Shown here piece by piece: positions 36,874 through 44,729 of a stretch of 64,000 nucleotides of DNA. This DNA is from Flavobacterium sp. HJ-32-4 (GTDB lineage Bacteria > Bacteroidota > Bacteroidia > Flavobacteriales > Flavobacteriaceae), in contig NZ_CP092832.1 of assembly GCF_022532105.1 (NCBI RefSeq), forward strand, positions 1,889,001 through 1,953,000, read 5' to 3'. Each line of letters opens with the position of its first letter. Within the stretch, counting starts at the first letter, position 1. The notes under the pieces were generated by a model. The model was not told the origin of the DNA and did not search any database. It saw nothing but the letters and a program-made list of their open reading frames with translations. Made by a program: the position numbers and the translations under genes.

Positions 36874-37320
36874 CTAGTTAATAAGTCCCAGGTTTTTCGC
36901 CTTGGTCACGGCCTGCGTGCGTCGTTTTACATCAAGTTTCCCATATAGTGAGGAACTATGGGTCTTGACGGTATTGGTAGAAATGAAGAGGCGTTCGGCG
37001 ATCTCCTCATTACTGTGCCCGGCGGCCATGAGTTGTAAAACGTCCATTTCACGGGCACTAATTCCAAGTTGTTGTCGTAGGGCGTCATCAGCAACTGAAG
37101 TAGGAGTAATCGTTTGGGGAGTAGTGGTTTTGTCAGACTTGGGTTTGACCGAGGTAGCGATCCAGGCGCCTATGCAGGCAAAAACAACCGCAACGACCGC
37201 GGCATATATTTCAAAACGGTTGGCCGAAACCGTAAACCGATATTGTGCCGCTTCCAACCCCACCAGCAGTAGCGCGGCACCCACACCGTAGAGAACGATA
37301 TCGCGTTTGGGTATCCTCAT
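36874..37320 (-). CDS. Membrane-anchored LuxR-type transcription regulator
   Basis: The 148-residue protein begins with two transmembrane helices (about 8-27 and 35-57) joined by a very short loop. A linker of about 30 residues leads to a LuxR/GerE helix-turn-helix at about 85-145 (LGISAREMDVLQLMAAGHSNEEIAERLFISTNTVKTH is the recognition part). There is no receiver or autoinducer domain, so DNA binding would occur at the membrane. A TATATTTG box ends 4 bp before the ATG. Target genes are unknown. Confidence 0.88.
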   Translation of the reverse strand: MRIPKRDIVLYGVGAALLLVGLEAAQYRFTVSANRFEIYAAVVAVVFACIGAWIATSVKPKSDKTTTPQTITPTSVADDALRQQLGISAREMDVLQLMAAGHSNEEIAERLFISTNTVKTHSSSLYGKLDVKRRTQAVTKAKNLGLIN

Positions 37321-37324
37321 GACG

Positions 37325-37332
37325 CAAATATA
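37325..37332 (-). promoter_or_regulatory. Promoter -7 box of the LuxR-type gene
   Basis: On the - strand this reads TATATTTG, 4 bp before the ATG; the mRNA is probably leaderless. Confidence 0.6.
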
Positions 37333-37345
37333 ACGAACGTCAGCG

Positions 37346-37382
37346 AAGCAAAAAGAAAGGCCATCCGGGGGGGATGGCCTTC
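37346..37382 (-). terminator. Terminator downstream of the YdjC-like gene
   Basis: An AAGGCCATCC / GGATGGCCTT hairpin is followed by a T-rich tail on the - strand. It lies about 140 bp after the stop at 37521. The stretch between shows no gene. Confidence 0.75.
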
Positions 37383-37520
37383 ACATAACATAAACCAAAA
37401 ACAAATCGATCTAACAAATAAGGTTCATAGCAAATTCTCCCATTGTTATGCCTTGTAGATGCATATACGCAATAGGGGTTGCTTTGGATTGGGAAAAAAA
37501 ATAAAAAAAAGTTTCAGCCG

Positions 37521-38369
37521 TTAGGGACGACGTCGAAGGTCCGCGTAAGAAATGAGCTCTATGTGCTTGTCCGACAGGAATTTTCGCACTTCCGGTGACA
37601 AAAACAACTGTGTCACTCCGGCACGGTCGACCGCTACATTTTCGTAGCCGATATGGTGGATGGCCCGTAATTCCGGATCGTCATGACCCGGGTGATCGAG
37701 AAACATATAGGTTTTACCGGGTTCGAGCTTTGACAAGGCCGACAGAAAGGAAGCCATCTTTTCTTTAGGCGTACCCGACGGACCATCATAACGAAACGTA
37801 CCGACACCTAATTCGTCGAGATCAATGTCAATCTGGTATTCTTTGGCAAGTCGCTTCGCCATGGCTTTCACTTCGGGTGTCATTTCCGTACACCACATGT
37901 GCGATGAAATGTGGCTGACCTGCGGAATTAGCCTCCTGGCCATTTCAATTTGTGCCCGAAATTCCGCTTCGATATCGCGAAGATCCCAGTGGTTTTCCAA
38001 CAACGCCTTTCCGGGATAGTTCGGGTTCGGCCATATCATCGGGCGGAAGTAGCCATTTTCATCCGTAAGGGAAGCCGCCTTGGTAAGCGGACGCCATTTC
38101 ACATTGTCCCATTCACTGGTAAGGGTTAAGTGTACGCCCACATCTACATTCGGATGTTCCTGTAACATCTTCACTGCTTCCGGAAACCAGGGCGAAGGCA
38201 CAATAACCTCAATGGTTTTCTGTATGCCTCCCTTAAAGCATTCCATCAGCGCTTCATTGCCTGAATGCGAGTAGCCCATGTCGTCACCCCGAACAATCAG
38301 GCGGGTCGGTTGTTGACCGGTGGCGATCAGTGCAAGAAGGAAAAGGCAAAAAGAAAACGACACTTTCAT
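37521..38369 (-). CDS. Secreted YdjC/ChbG-family carbohydrate deacetylase
   Basis: The 282-residue protein has a signal peptide (about 1-18, SFCLFLLALIATGQQ). It carries the family motifs LIVRGDDMGYSHSGNEAL (metal-binding aspartates), VDVGVHLTLTSEW with the conserved histidine near 75, HISSHMWCTEMTPEV, and late MFLDHPGHDDPELRAI. In E. coli, ChbG removes one acetyl group from chito-oligosaccharides; the secreted form here may act on outside or periplasmic sugars. It is a single gene with a TATTTTCG box upstream and a terminator downstream. Confidence 0.85.
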   Translation of the reverse strand: MKVSFSFCLFLLALIATGQQPTRLIVRGDDMGYSHSGNEALMECFKGGIQKTIEVIVPSPWFPEAVKMLQEHPNVDVGVHLTLTSEWDNVKWRPLTKAASLTDENGYFRPMIWPNPNYPGKALLENHWDLRDIEAEFRAQIEMARRLIPQVSHISSHMWCTEMTPEVKAMAKRLAKEYQIDIDLDELGVGTFRYDGPSGTPKEKMASFLSALSKLEPGKTYMFLDHPGHDDPELRAIHHIGYENVAVDRAGVTQLFLSPEVRKFLSDKHIELISYADLRRRP

Positions 38370-38407
38370 AGGAACGAAAATAGAGATGACGGTAAGGCAA
38401 CAATCGC

Positions 38408-38806
38408 TTATTGTTTCACCATCCGTAAACGGACGGGCGTGCCTTCAAGCACAAAAAACGTATTGCCGCCGGAACTGTCGATAGTGATCTGCATGGTCTG
38501 GAAATGATCGGCTTTCGATCCGATACGGAGGTTCTTTCCTTCCAACACCCAATCATTGGTAGCCAGTTTAGTTGCAATAAGCCCGAAGGTGCGCGACGTA
38601 CTGGGTGACGAGAACTGCAGGTGGTGATCGGCTGAGAAAACAAACAACGCGTCTTTAAATCCCTGGTAGAGTTGACGCGTGCCGGGATCTTCCGCGGTCA
38701 AAACGACTTCCGACACCTTCCATTTTCCAATCAGCGCGCTTTCGGATAACTGGGCTGTAGTGGAAAGTGAGGCCAGGATGAGTACTAGGATAAAATAATA
38801 TTTCAT
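38408..38806 (-). CDS. Small secreted protein, lipocalin-like pattern, unknown function
   Basis: The start at 38806 gives MKYYFILVLILASLSTTAQ, a signal peptide, and 132 residues. The mature sequence has LIGKWKVSEVVL near the start and later LQFSSPSTSRTFGLIATKLA and WVLEGKNLRIGSK, a pattern seen in lipocalin-like small Bacteroidota proteins. No family can be named with confidence. The ATG overlaps the upstream VOC gene stop by 4 bp. Confidence 0.65.
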   Translation of the reverse strand: MKYYFILVLILASLSTTAQLSESALIGKWKVSEVVLTAEDPGTRQLYQGFKDALFVFSADHHLQFSSPSTSRTFGLIATKLATNDWVLEGKNLRIGSKADHFQTMQITIDSSGGNTFFVLEGTPVRLRMVKQ

Positions 38807-39201
38807 GGTGTGATAAAGGTACCAAAATGCCACAGAATACCGGATGGATCGTGCAGGAAACACTCGCGGCCCCAGTGGGCGTGTTGAACCGGTGTGAGAC
38901 GTACGCCTTGAAACTGCGCCGGAAGATCGAGTGCAGCCAGCGCATCGTGTATGGCTTCGGTATTGGCGACTTCCATAAACACCTGTGTATTGTCAATCCA
39001 GTCTTTTACATAGGCATTCTGCAGGTAAAAAGAGAAACCCGAAGGCGTAGAAAACAACGCGAAGCCGTCCCATAACAGTGTCTCGGTAAAACCAATGGTA
39101 CGATAGAAACGGCGGGAAGTTTCAAAATCCTTGGCGCCGAGGAAAGGGCGAAGGGATTGGACGCCCGTGAGTGGTTTTGCGGTAGAAGGTAGTTCCATCA
39201 T
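38803..39201 (-). CDS. VOC family (glyoxalase/bleomycin-resistance-like) protein
   Basis: The 132-residue protein has the beta-alpha-beta-beta-beta repeat. It starts VQSLRPFLGAKDFETSRRFYRTIGF, has FSFYLQNAYVKDWIDNTQVFMEV in the middle, and ends ECFLHDPSGILWHFGTF. The conserved metal-ligand positions are only partly filled (no early H/Q pair that I can fix), so catalysis is uncertain. The gene sits with no gap after the GldL-like mini-gene and overlaps the lipocalin-like gene by 4 bp. Confidence 0.85.
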   Translation of the reverse strand: MMELPSTAKPLTGVQSLRPFLGAKDFETSRRFYRTIGFTETLLWDGFALFSTPSGFSFYLQNAYVKDWIDNTQVFMEVANTEAIHDALAALDLPAQFQGVRLTPVQHAHWGRECFLHDPSGILWHFGTFITP

Positions 39202-39399
39202 TTATTGGTTCATGAAGTCCCGAAACCGTGTGTTTGAGACCAGTTTTACAAGTAACGCAATCAGGCCCGTTATCTTCAACACCAATGCGGCCATGAGCAG
39301 AATATTCGCGAACGGCCCATGCATGATTTTCCAGAAAGCTCCGACGAAGTCGAGTCCGAAGCCGGCCGCGATGAGGAAGAGGGCGTGTTTGATTTTCAT
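39202..39399 (-). CDS. 65-residue membrane protein resembling the GldL membrane hairpin
   Basis: This very small protein has two transmembrane helices (about 5-22 and 33-55) joined by GAFWKIMHGPFANILL. The FKIMHWPGAN-type loop is characteristic of the N-terminal hairpin of GldL, the inner membrane motor protein of gliding and T9SS. The cytoplasmic part of GldL is absent. It is the first gene of a three-gene run with the VOC and lipocalin-like genes. An imperfect TATCTTTC box lies upstream. Relation to GldL is my inference from the loop motif. Confidence 0.7.
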   Translation of the reverse strand: MKIKHALFLIAAGFGLDFVGAFWKIMHGPFANILLMAALVLKITGLIALLVKLVSNTRFRDFMNQ

Positions 39400-39447
39400 A
39401 GTGTGGTTTGTACAAGGGAAAGATACGGAAGTTTTGGCACTACACCG

Positions 39448-39957
39448 TCATTCGTCTGAGCATCCGCTGCCGTCGTTTTCGGTTTGACAATGAAGGCGTT
39501 GGGGTTCAGAAACGACCTCAAGCCGTCCGGTAGATGGATTCGCGCACCATGCGGTCTTGATCGGGAAGGGTTGGCCATCATCGTCTAATTCTTGCACGAT
39601 CACATAGGTACGGAAAACGGAGGTCGGTGCTTCACAGTCCACCATCACCCATCGTTTGTAGGGGGTGGAAGGCATTGTTTCCAGCTTGTCTAACAGGCGA
39701 TAGTATGCCTTTCCTGCGCTGTCTCGCGACACAATCTCCAGAAAGGCGAAGACCGTCCGCTCGTCACTATGCCAAACAGATAGCGCGAAGCGACCTGACG
39801 TGCTGTCGTTACTGCGTACGATCTGTCCGCCGCCATCACGGAAATCGCGGAACCCATCCAGTTCGTTCAGGTTACGGAAAAAGGGCGTTGGACGAGGAGT
39901 TACGTCCTGTCCCCACGACACCGTCGTCCACAGCACCAAAAGCAAAAGTCTTCGCAT
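39448..39957 (-). CDS. Secreted protein, unknown function
   Basis: The 169-residue protein has a signal peptide (MRRLLLLVLWTTVSWGQD). Mature features include FALSVWHSDERTVFAFLEIV, YRLLDKLETMPSTPYKRWVMVDCE and late CANPSTGRLEVVSE. I recognise no domain. It has two or three cysteines and an even mix of beta-type segments. It follows the beta-barrel-like gene at 39997 by 39 bp and may share its transcript. Confidence 0.6.
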   Translation of the reverse strand: MRRLLLLVLWTTVSWGQDVTPRPTPFFRNLNELDGFRDFRDGGGQIVRSNDSTSGRFALSVWHSDERTVFAFLEIVSRDSAGKAYYRLLDKLETMPSTPYKRWVMVDCEAPTSVFRTYVIVQELDDDGQPFPIKTAWCANPSTGRLEVVSEPQRLHCQTENDGSGCSDE

Positions 39958-39996
39958 GCTTTTTATTGCAAAATACGAAAAGGGCGCGATGTATAC

Positions 39997-40608
39997 TCAG
40001 AAGGTATAGCCAATGCGTATGTGGACGTCGACCGCAATTTCATCTTCGGTATCGTTGATGTTGTACCGCGAAAGGAAAAGATGGCGGTAGCCGACGCCGA
40101 TACCGACTTCATAGTGGAAGCGCGAAGATCCGATATGCCGACGAATACCCCATTTCGGGATGATTTGAAATTGCTCGATTACGTTGACATCACTTCGATT
40201 GGAAATCGTAAACCAATCCGGATGGTAGTCCATTCGAACCGCCAGGAAATTACCGCTATTACCAAAAATGTTCTTTCCGGCTGATGCCCGTTTGGCAAGA
40301 TTGTAGTAAAATCGGGGTTCTACATTGAAAACAGGTGCCCATATCCGCGTTGTCTCGCCCACGATATCTCCACCCCGTAAACCGAAGTCAAGTCCGGCCT
40401 CGGTGCGAATCGCCCACAACCGTCCCAGTTTCCATTCGGCTCCCACCCAGGCACCGGCAAATCCGGTTTGGATGTAAGCGGTATTCGTCGCCGTCATTTC
40501 CGTTTCCGTTTGCGTTTCCGTCTGCGCCGTCGCCGTTTGTACAACCATTGTCAGACAAAAGAAGGTGCAGGTCGAAAAAAACAGGTGTCGTGCCCTATCT
40601 ATGTACAT
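39997..40608 (-). CDS. Outer membrane beta-barrel-like protein, unknown function
   Basis: The 203-residue protein has a signal peptide ending VQTATAQ, followed by a TETQTETE acidic/Thr repeat encoded by a short direct DNA repeat. The remainder is alternating beta strands with aromatic residues (FAGAWVGAEWKLGRLWAIRTEAGLDFGL, NVEPRFYYNLAKR, YEVGIGVGYRHLFLSRY) and ends RIGYTF with terminal phenylalanine, as in outer membrane barrels. It is preceded by the Ig-like gene with a 14-bp overlap, so the two are co-translated. Confidence 0.65.
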   Translation of the reverse strand: MYIDRARHLFFSTCTFFCLTMVVQTATAQTETQTETEMTATNTAYIQTGFAGAWVGAEWKLGRLWAIRTEAGLDFGLRGGDIVGETTRIWAPVFNVEPRFYYNLAKRASAGKNIFGNSGNFLAVRMDYHPDWFTISNRSDVNVIEQFQIIPKWGIRRHIGSSRFHYEVGIGVGYRHLFLSRYNINDTEDEIAVDVHIRIGYTF

Positions 40609-41218
40609 CTACCTCCTTAATTACGTAGCAGCGCTGACCACGATTGAATTCAATTTGGTAGGCCTTACCCGGTTTGGTCATATATTTTTTGGTAACCCTG
40701 CCCGTGGAGATCCACAACATCAGATCTGATATGTTTTGGTACGGTTCACTTTCCCAGAGTTCGCCCGCACGTATCGTATGGGTTGCGAGCGTGCGCTCGT
40801 TAGGACCAAACCGGATGTCGAGTGGTGCGGTCGTCGGGTTGTAGACCCGTACGATAAACTGGTCGATATAGCCGGCAGATGCATGTACAGCATCGATCGG
40901 TATGAGGTTTACTTCCAGCTGCGAAACTTCCCCTTTTTTGGTCGATACAGGCAGTTCTGTTGGCTCATATCCGCTTTTGTATACCCTGATAAAGTAAGCT
41001 GCGTCACAACGGGCCGAAAGTTTGGCCACACCAGTCGCGTCGGTCATTACGTCTGGGGATATTGTATTGTTGCTATCCACCAAACTGACTGCCGCTCCGT
41101 CAATCGGATTTTGCAGGTCGGCCGATTTTACGGTCACGATGATATCGGTCTGGCAATCGGATTGTGAGAAACAACTAATGCCTATGAGAAGGCATAATAG
41201 TGAAAATAGCTTTTTCAT
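40595..41218 (-). CDS. Secreted protein with a carboxypeptidase-regulatory-like domain
   Basis: The 207-residue protein has a signal peptide (MKKLFSLLCLLIGISCFSQ; the SC is followed by FSQ, so signal peptidase I cleavage is more likely than a lipobox). Residues about 25-105 form a regulatory-like beta domain (IIVTVKSADLQNPIDGAAVSLVD ... MTDATGVAKLSARC). A second beta segment follows (RVYNPTTAPLDIRFGPNERTLATHTI). No enzyme motif is visible. It overlaps the upstream two-helix protein gene by 4 bp and the downstream barrel gene by 14 bp. Confidence 0.65.
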   Translation of the reverse strand: MKKLFSLLCLLIGISCFSQSDCQTDIIVTVKSADLQNPIDGAAVSLVDSNNTISPDVMTDATGVAKLSARCDAAYFIRVYKSGYEPTELPVSTKKGEVSQLEVNLIPIDAVHASAGYIDQFIVRVYNPTTAPLDIRFGPNERTLATHTIRAGELWESEPYQNISDLMLWISTGRVTKKYMTKPGKAYQIEFNRGQRCYVIKEVDVHR

Positions 41219-41670
41219 CCTTGTGCGTCGGGCTTATTATTAGAGGCACTCTCAGGTCCCATCTTACCGAGCAGATAACCTGCTATGGTACCCAAAAGTC
41301 CCATGGCCGGCGCGATCTGGTCGTTGGTGTAGCCAGCCGTAATCAGGTAAAGCGACCCAATCACGATGATGGTCACCACGATGAACTTGATGGTGTCTTG
41401 TGGTGAGATCCCTAATTTCCATACCAATACGATTTCCCCTAAGAGGATCAGTAAGCCGAAGCCTAACACACAAAGCGATAGTTTGAAGGCAGAAGGACTC
41501 ATAGGAAAGCGAACGGTCTGGCCGCTGGCTTCGGGTTGTTCGGTGGCTACTTCTTCCGGGATGGGATTGGAAGCCGGAATACTGTCGGCGGCCATGTGTG
41601 AAGGGATGGAATCCTGCGCCGCAACGCCCAGGCACAGGAAAGTGACAAGTGCAAGTAAGAATAGTCTCAT
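41215..41670 (-). CDS. Small membrane protein with signal-like N-terminus
   Basis: The start at 41670 gives MRLFLLALVTFLCLGVAAQDSIPSH, 151 residues. Longer in-frame starts add only a lysine/asparagine-rich tract. After a Ser/Pro/Glu-rich segment come three hydrophobic helices at about 60-80 (LCVLGFGLLILLGEIVLVW), 88-108 and 112-132. The function is unknown. It is the first gene of a four-gene run of small envelope proteins (to 39448), with 4-bp and 14-bp overlaps along the first three. Confidence 0.65.
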   Translation of the reverse strand: MRLFLLALVTFLCLGVAAQDSIPSHMAADSIPASNPIPEEVATEQPEASGQTVRFPMSPSAFKLSLCVLGFGLLILLGEIVLVWKLGISPQDTIKFIVVTIIVIGSLYLITAGYTNDQIAPAMGLLGTIAGYLLGKMGPESASNNKPDAQG

Positions 41671-41835
41671 AACGGTTCGATTGTTTTCGGTGTTTGTTTT
41701 GTTTTTTTGGGAGAAGTTTTTCGATTTCTCTATTCGTTGGAGGCGAATGTACAAAAAAATACAAATACCAACGTCGTCCTGTTATTCGCTTTTTTCTTTC
41801 GGAGCTTTCCGGTTTACAACGCAGTATAGGTCCGC

Positions 41836-42624
41836 CTATCGCCCGACTTTCTTCAGCAGTGAATGGGTGATGCCATTGGCTTCCTTACGGATGACTTCAT
41901 AGCCGCCCAGATTCTCGAAAAGGTTGGTAAGGGTTTTGAACCCGAACGAACGTGCGTCGAAGCTGGGATCGATCTTCCGAAGGTTGAGTCCCATCTGCGA
42001 AATATGCACCTGCTCGTCTTCTCCGGCCGAGATTTCAAAGGCTTTGTTGATCAGCCGGATATCCACTTGCAGCTTCTTCGGGCGCGACGGCGGAAGCGGT
42101 TTTGCCCCTTTCCTTGAGGTCGATTGGCGTGATGGTTTTGCCGTCGTCTCTACCGCAACCGGTTCCGGAGCGGTTTCGGTTTCCGCCTCTCCGCTGATGG
42201 TTTCAGCAAATACGAACACTTCACACGATTGTATAAATGCGTCGGGTGTGGTCTGTCGTCCGATTCCCATCACGAATATACCTTCTTCCCGTATGCGCTT
42301 CGCCAATCCGGTATAGTCGCTGTCGCTTGACACAATGCAATAGCCGTCTACGTTACGCTCGTGCAATATGTCCATCGCATCGATGATCATCGCGCTGTCG
42401 GTTGAGTTCTTTCCTTTCGTATACGAAAACTTCTGTATGGGGTTGAACGAGTGCTGGTTGACAATGTCTTTCCAGCCTTTCATCTGATGGGTCGTCCAGT
42501 CGCCGTAAATACGACGGATGGTGGCTTTGCCATATTTGGCGACCTCTTCAAGTATCTCCTTTAATATTTTCGGTTGGGCATTATCGCCGTCTATCAATAC
42601 AGCGATTTTGAAATTTTTCTCCAT
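41836..42624 (-). CDS. NYN domain ribonuclease-like protein with C-terminal LOTUS/OST-HTH domain
   Basis: The start at 42624 (MEKNFKIAVLIDGDN) gives 262 residues. The NYN (PIN-like) domain at about 5-140 has the acidic residues of IDGDNAQPK, GKNSTDSAMIIDAMDIL and CIVSSDSDYTGLAKRIREEG, which in the family bind metal for RNA cleavage. A proline/lysine linker leads to a LOTUS/OST-HTH domain at about 180-260 (ISQMGLNLRKIDPSFDARSFGF), known in other proteins to bind RNA. It likely acts on RNA in the cytoplasm, with unknown targets. It is a single-gene unit with a CCCAAAC repeat upstream. Confidence 0.9.
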   Translation of the reverse strand: MEKNFKIAVLIDGDNAQPKILKEILEEVAKYGKATIRRIYGDWTTHQMKGWKDIVNQHSFNPIQKFSYTKGKNSTDSAMIIDAMDILHERNVDGYCIVSSDSDYTGLAKRIREEGIFVMGIGRQTTPDAFIQSCEVFVFAETISGEAETETAPEPVAVETTAKPSRQSTSRKGAKPLPPSRPKKLQVDIRLINKAFEISAGEDEQVHISQMGLNLRKIDPSFDARSFGFKTLTNLFENLGGYEVIRKEANGITHSLLKKVGR

Positions 42625-42688
42625 GGGTGATGCAGTTTTGCGGTAGGGCCGCCCGCTGGTCACCGGGGTTACTACGAAGCGAAGGTAC

Positions 42689-42921
42689 GGGTTTTAGGTT
42701 TGGGTGTTGAGGTTTGGGTTTTGAGTGAAGGGTTTTTGAAGGAATTTATCCAGGCGGAGGGTTTGGACTGTGAGTCCCTTAGCTCCTGAGTCCCTTAGCT
42801 CCTGAGTCCCTGAGCGCCTTAATTCCTGAGGTTCTCAATTCCTCAATTCCTCAATTCCTCAGTTCCTCAGTTTCTCAGTTTCTCAGTTACTCCGTTACTC
42901 CGTTCCTCAATTCCTCAGTTG
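42689..42921 (+). repeat. Composite simple-repeat array filling the NYN-flavodoxin gap
   Basis: The left part is GTTTTAGG/TTTGGGT units. A GTCCCTTAGCTCCTGA 16-bp unit follows (at 42774 and 42790). From about 42830 come many CTCAATTC / CTCAGTTC / CTCAGTTT 7-9 bp units. There is no gene in the whole 312-bp gap. Confidence 0.85.
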
Positions 42922-42936
42922 AGGACGTTTTAAGGA

Positions 42937-43482
42937 CTATTGCTGTATAGCCAAACGGGCGATGCGTGCCCCAAATAGTTCCGCGGTGGCGACCCCCTTG
43001 GGCGTATGTACCTCGCCGATGGCATTATCGGAAAGGGTCATTAGTCCGAGGTAACTCGCCAGTCCGTTGGGTTCTTCTTTCTGTACGTCGTTTTCAAATT
43101 CGGGTAGGATGCCTGTTGGAATCCACAGCATGCCGTGTTGTGCGGCGAAGATGGATAGCTGCTGTAAGACCATGAGTTTATCGCCGTTCACGGTCGACGA
43201 ATTCGTGAAGCCGGCCGCCAGTTTGTCGCGCCATTTCTGTTGGTACCAGAAACGACCCGTCGCTTCCATAAAGGTTTTGAAACCGGCTGACACGCTGCCC
43301 ATATAGGTGGGCGATCCGAAGACCAGGGCGCGCGCTTCATGAAGCACGTCCCAGTCGGCCATGGCCTCTTCGGTTGACAATAAGCGCACGTCGGGCGTAA
43401 TCGTAGTAGCACCTTTCGCGATGTGTTCAGCTACGATTTTCGTATGACCGTAGCCGCTGTGGTAAATGATAACGATAGACAT
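42937..43482 (-). CDS. Flavodoxin-fold NAD(P)H:quinone oxidoreductase-like protein
   Basis: The start at 43482 (MSIVIIYHSGYGHTKIVAEHI) gives 181 residues. That start places the FMN phosphate loop YHSGYGHT at residues 7-14, as in WrbA-like proteins. Further FMN contacts are FGSPTYMGSVSAGFKTFMEATGRFW near 77 and FTNSSTVNGDK. It likely moves electrons from NAD(P)H to quinones or other acceptors in the cytoplasm. The adjoining Crp/Fnr gene (43533) is separate, with a 50-bp gap. WrbA itself is a little longer, so no gene symbol is given. Confidence 0.87.
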   Translation of the reverse strand: MSIVIIYHSGYGHTKIVAEHIAKGATTITPDVRLLSTEEAMADWDVLHEARALVFGSPTYMGSVSAGFKTFMEATGRFWYQQKWRDKLAAGFTNSSTVNGDKLMVLQQLSIFAAQHGMLWIPTGILPEFENDVQKEEPNGLASYLGLMTLSDNAIGEVHTPKGVATAELFGARIARLAIQQ

Positions 43483-43532
43483 ATCCGTTGTTTTTGGCAA
43501 AGGACGTCACCTCGCATCGCAAAAAAGTTCAA

Positions 43533-44126
43533 CTACTTTAAGAAATTGCCTTTGGCCCAACGACTCCGCATCATACTCAGGAAAACAGGCGTGACGCCCA
43601 GATAGGCAGCCAGTTGTTTCTGGGGTATGCGTTGTTCGAGCTGCGGAAACCGCTGCCGGAATTGCTGGTAGCGTTCTTCGGCCGACAGCGAAAGTGTCTG
43701 GTTGATGCGCTGCTGTTGGGCGATGAAGGCGTTCTGCAATAAGATCCGGAAGAAGCGCTCGAATTTCGGTACGCGCACATACAAATGTTCAAGGTCAGCT
43801 TTGGTCAGGCAAAGCAACTCGGTGGGCTCAAGTGCCTCGATGGAATGCAGCGCGGGTTTCTGTGAGAGGAAGCTGTACATATCGCCCACCCACCAGTTCT
43901 CGGTTCCGAAGAAGGTAATATGATCCACACCATCCGCATCGGTGGTAAATACCCGGACGCATCCTGTCACGATGAAATACTCGGCCGGACAGATAGCGCC
44001 TTGCTGCAATAGCAATTCCTTTTTGCGTAAGGTACGCGCTTGCAGCAATGAGGTAAAAAAAGCCACCTCGTCGGGCTCCAGGGTAATGTGTTGGGCGATG
44101 TGACGCAGAATGGCATCCGTTTCCAT
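43533..44126 (-). CDS. Crp/Fnr family transcription regulator
   Basis: The 197-residue protein has a cyclic-nucleotide-binding-like beta barrel (about 20-110, LRKKELLLQQGAICPAEYFIVTGCVRVF) and the long dimer helix RFFRILLQNAFIAQQQRINQTL. A C-terminal winged helix follows (RIPQKQLAAYLGVTPVFLSMMR). It has few cysteines, so an iron-sulfur cluster of the Fnr type is unlikely. It may control the flavodoxin gene that follows it on the - strand, but that is inferred from position only. Confidence 0.88.
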   Translation of the reverse strand: METDAILRHIAQHITLEPDEVAFFTSLLQARTLRKKELLLQQGAICPAEYFIVTGCVRVFTTDADGVDHITFFGTENWWVGDMYSFLSQKPALHSIEALEPTELLCLTKADLEHLYVRVPKFERFFRILLQNAFIAQQQRINQTLSLSAEERYQQFRQRFPQLEQRIPQKQLAAYLGVTPVFLSMMRSRWAKGNFLK

Positions 44127-44140
44127 AGCCGGAAGATAGG

Positions 44141-44202
44141 AAAAAGTGGAAAGTCTAAAGTTTAAAGTCTAAAGTCAACAACCAATAACCAACAACCAAC
44201 CA
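44141..44202 (+). repeat. AAAGTCT and CAACCAA arrays between Crp/Fnr and GNAT
   Basis: Left half: GTCTAAAGTTTAAAGTCTAAAG (7-bp units). Right half: ACAACCAATAACC / AACAACCAACC units. This is again G/A-rich at the left end and C/A-rich at the right end of the gap. Confidence 0.8.
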
Positions 44203-44205
44203 CTC

Positions 44206-44700
44206 CTAACCCAACTCCTTCCCCATCACATAATCTTCCATCAAAAAGCCTTCTCCTATGTCGATATCTTCCAGGCTCATGACCACAAAGCCACGTTTTT
44301 CATAGAAGTAGCGGGCATTGTTGAAACGGTTGACATTGAGTGTAAGACGTTTCGATCCAGCCTCCTCGGCCAATGATTCGGCTTTGTCCATCAACAGCGC
44401 GCCGATGCCTTTGCCCTGTGCTTCCGGCAGGATGTAGATTTTGTGGAGTTTACTGGCGTCGCCCTCCAGTCCGTGCTCGATTCCTATAAAGCCTAACACG
44501 GCGTCATCCTCCCGGGCGAACCAGAATAGATGGCCCGCCGCTGCGTCGCGCTGTAGTTTCTCATCCGAATACAATTTGGCAATCATATACTCCAGCTGCT
44601 CTTTTGAAAGGATATTGCCATACGTCACCGGCCACGTTTGTTCGGCTATGTGACGGATGATCGGAAATTCGGACGGAAGAGCAGGGGATAGGGTAATCAT
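44206..44700 (-). CDS. GNAT family N-acetyltransferase
   Basis: The 164-residue protein starts MITLSPALPSEFPIIRHIAEQTW and has the acetyl-CoA pyrophosphate loop LHKIYILPEAQGKGIGALLMDKAE at about 84-107. The conserved late motif LNVNRFNNARYFYEKRGFVV follows. It resembles small-molecule or protein acetyltransferases of unknown substrate. A 29-bp gap separates it from the upstream miaE gene on the same strand. Confidence 0.9.
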   Translation of the reverse strand: MITLSPALPSEFPIIRHIAEQTWPVTYGNILSKEQLEYMIAKLYSDEKLQRDAAAGHLFWFAREDDAVLGFIGIEHGLEGDASKLHKIYILPEAQGKGIGALLMDKAESLAEEAGSKRLTLNVNRFNNARYFYEKRGFVVMSLEDIDIGEGFLMEDYVMGKELG

Positions 44701-44729
44701 GGAAAGTGGTTATTCAGTCAGTGTGTCGG

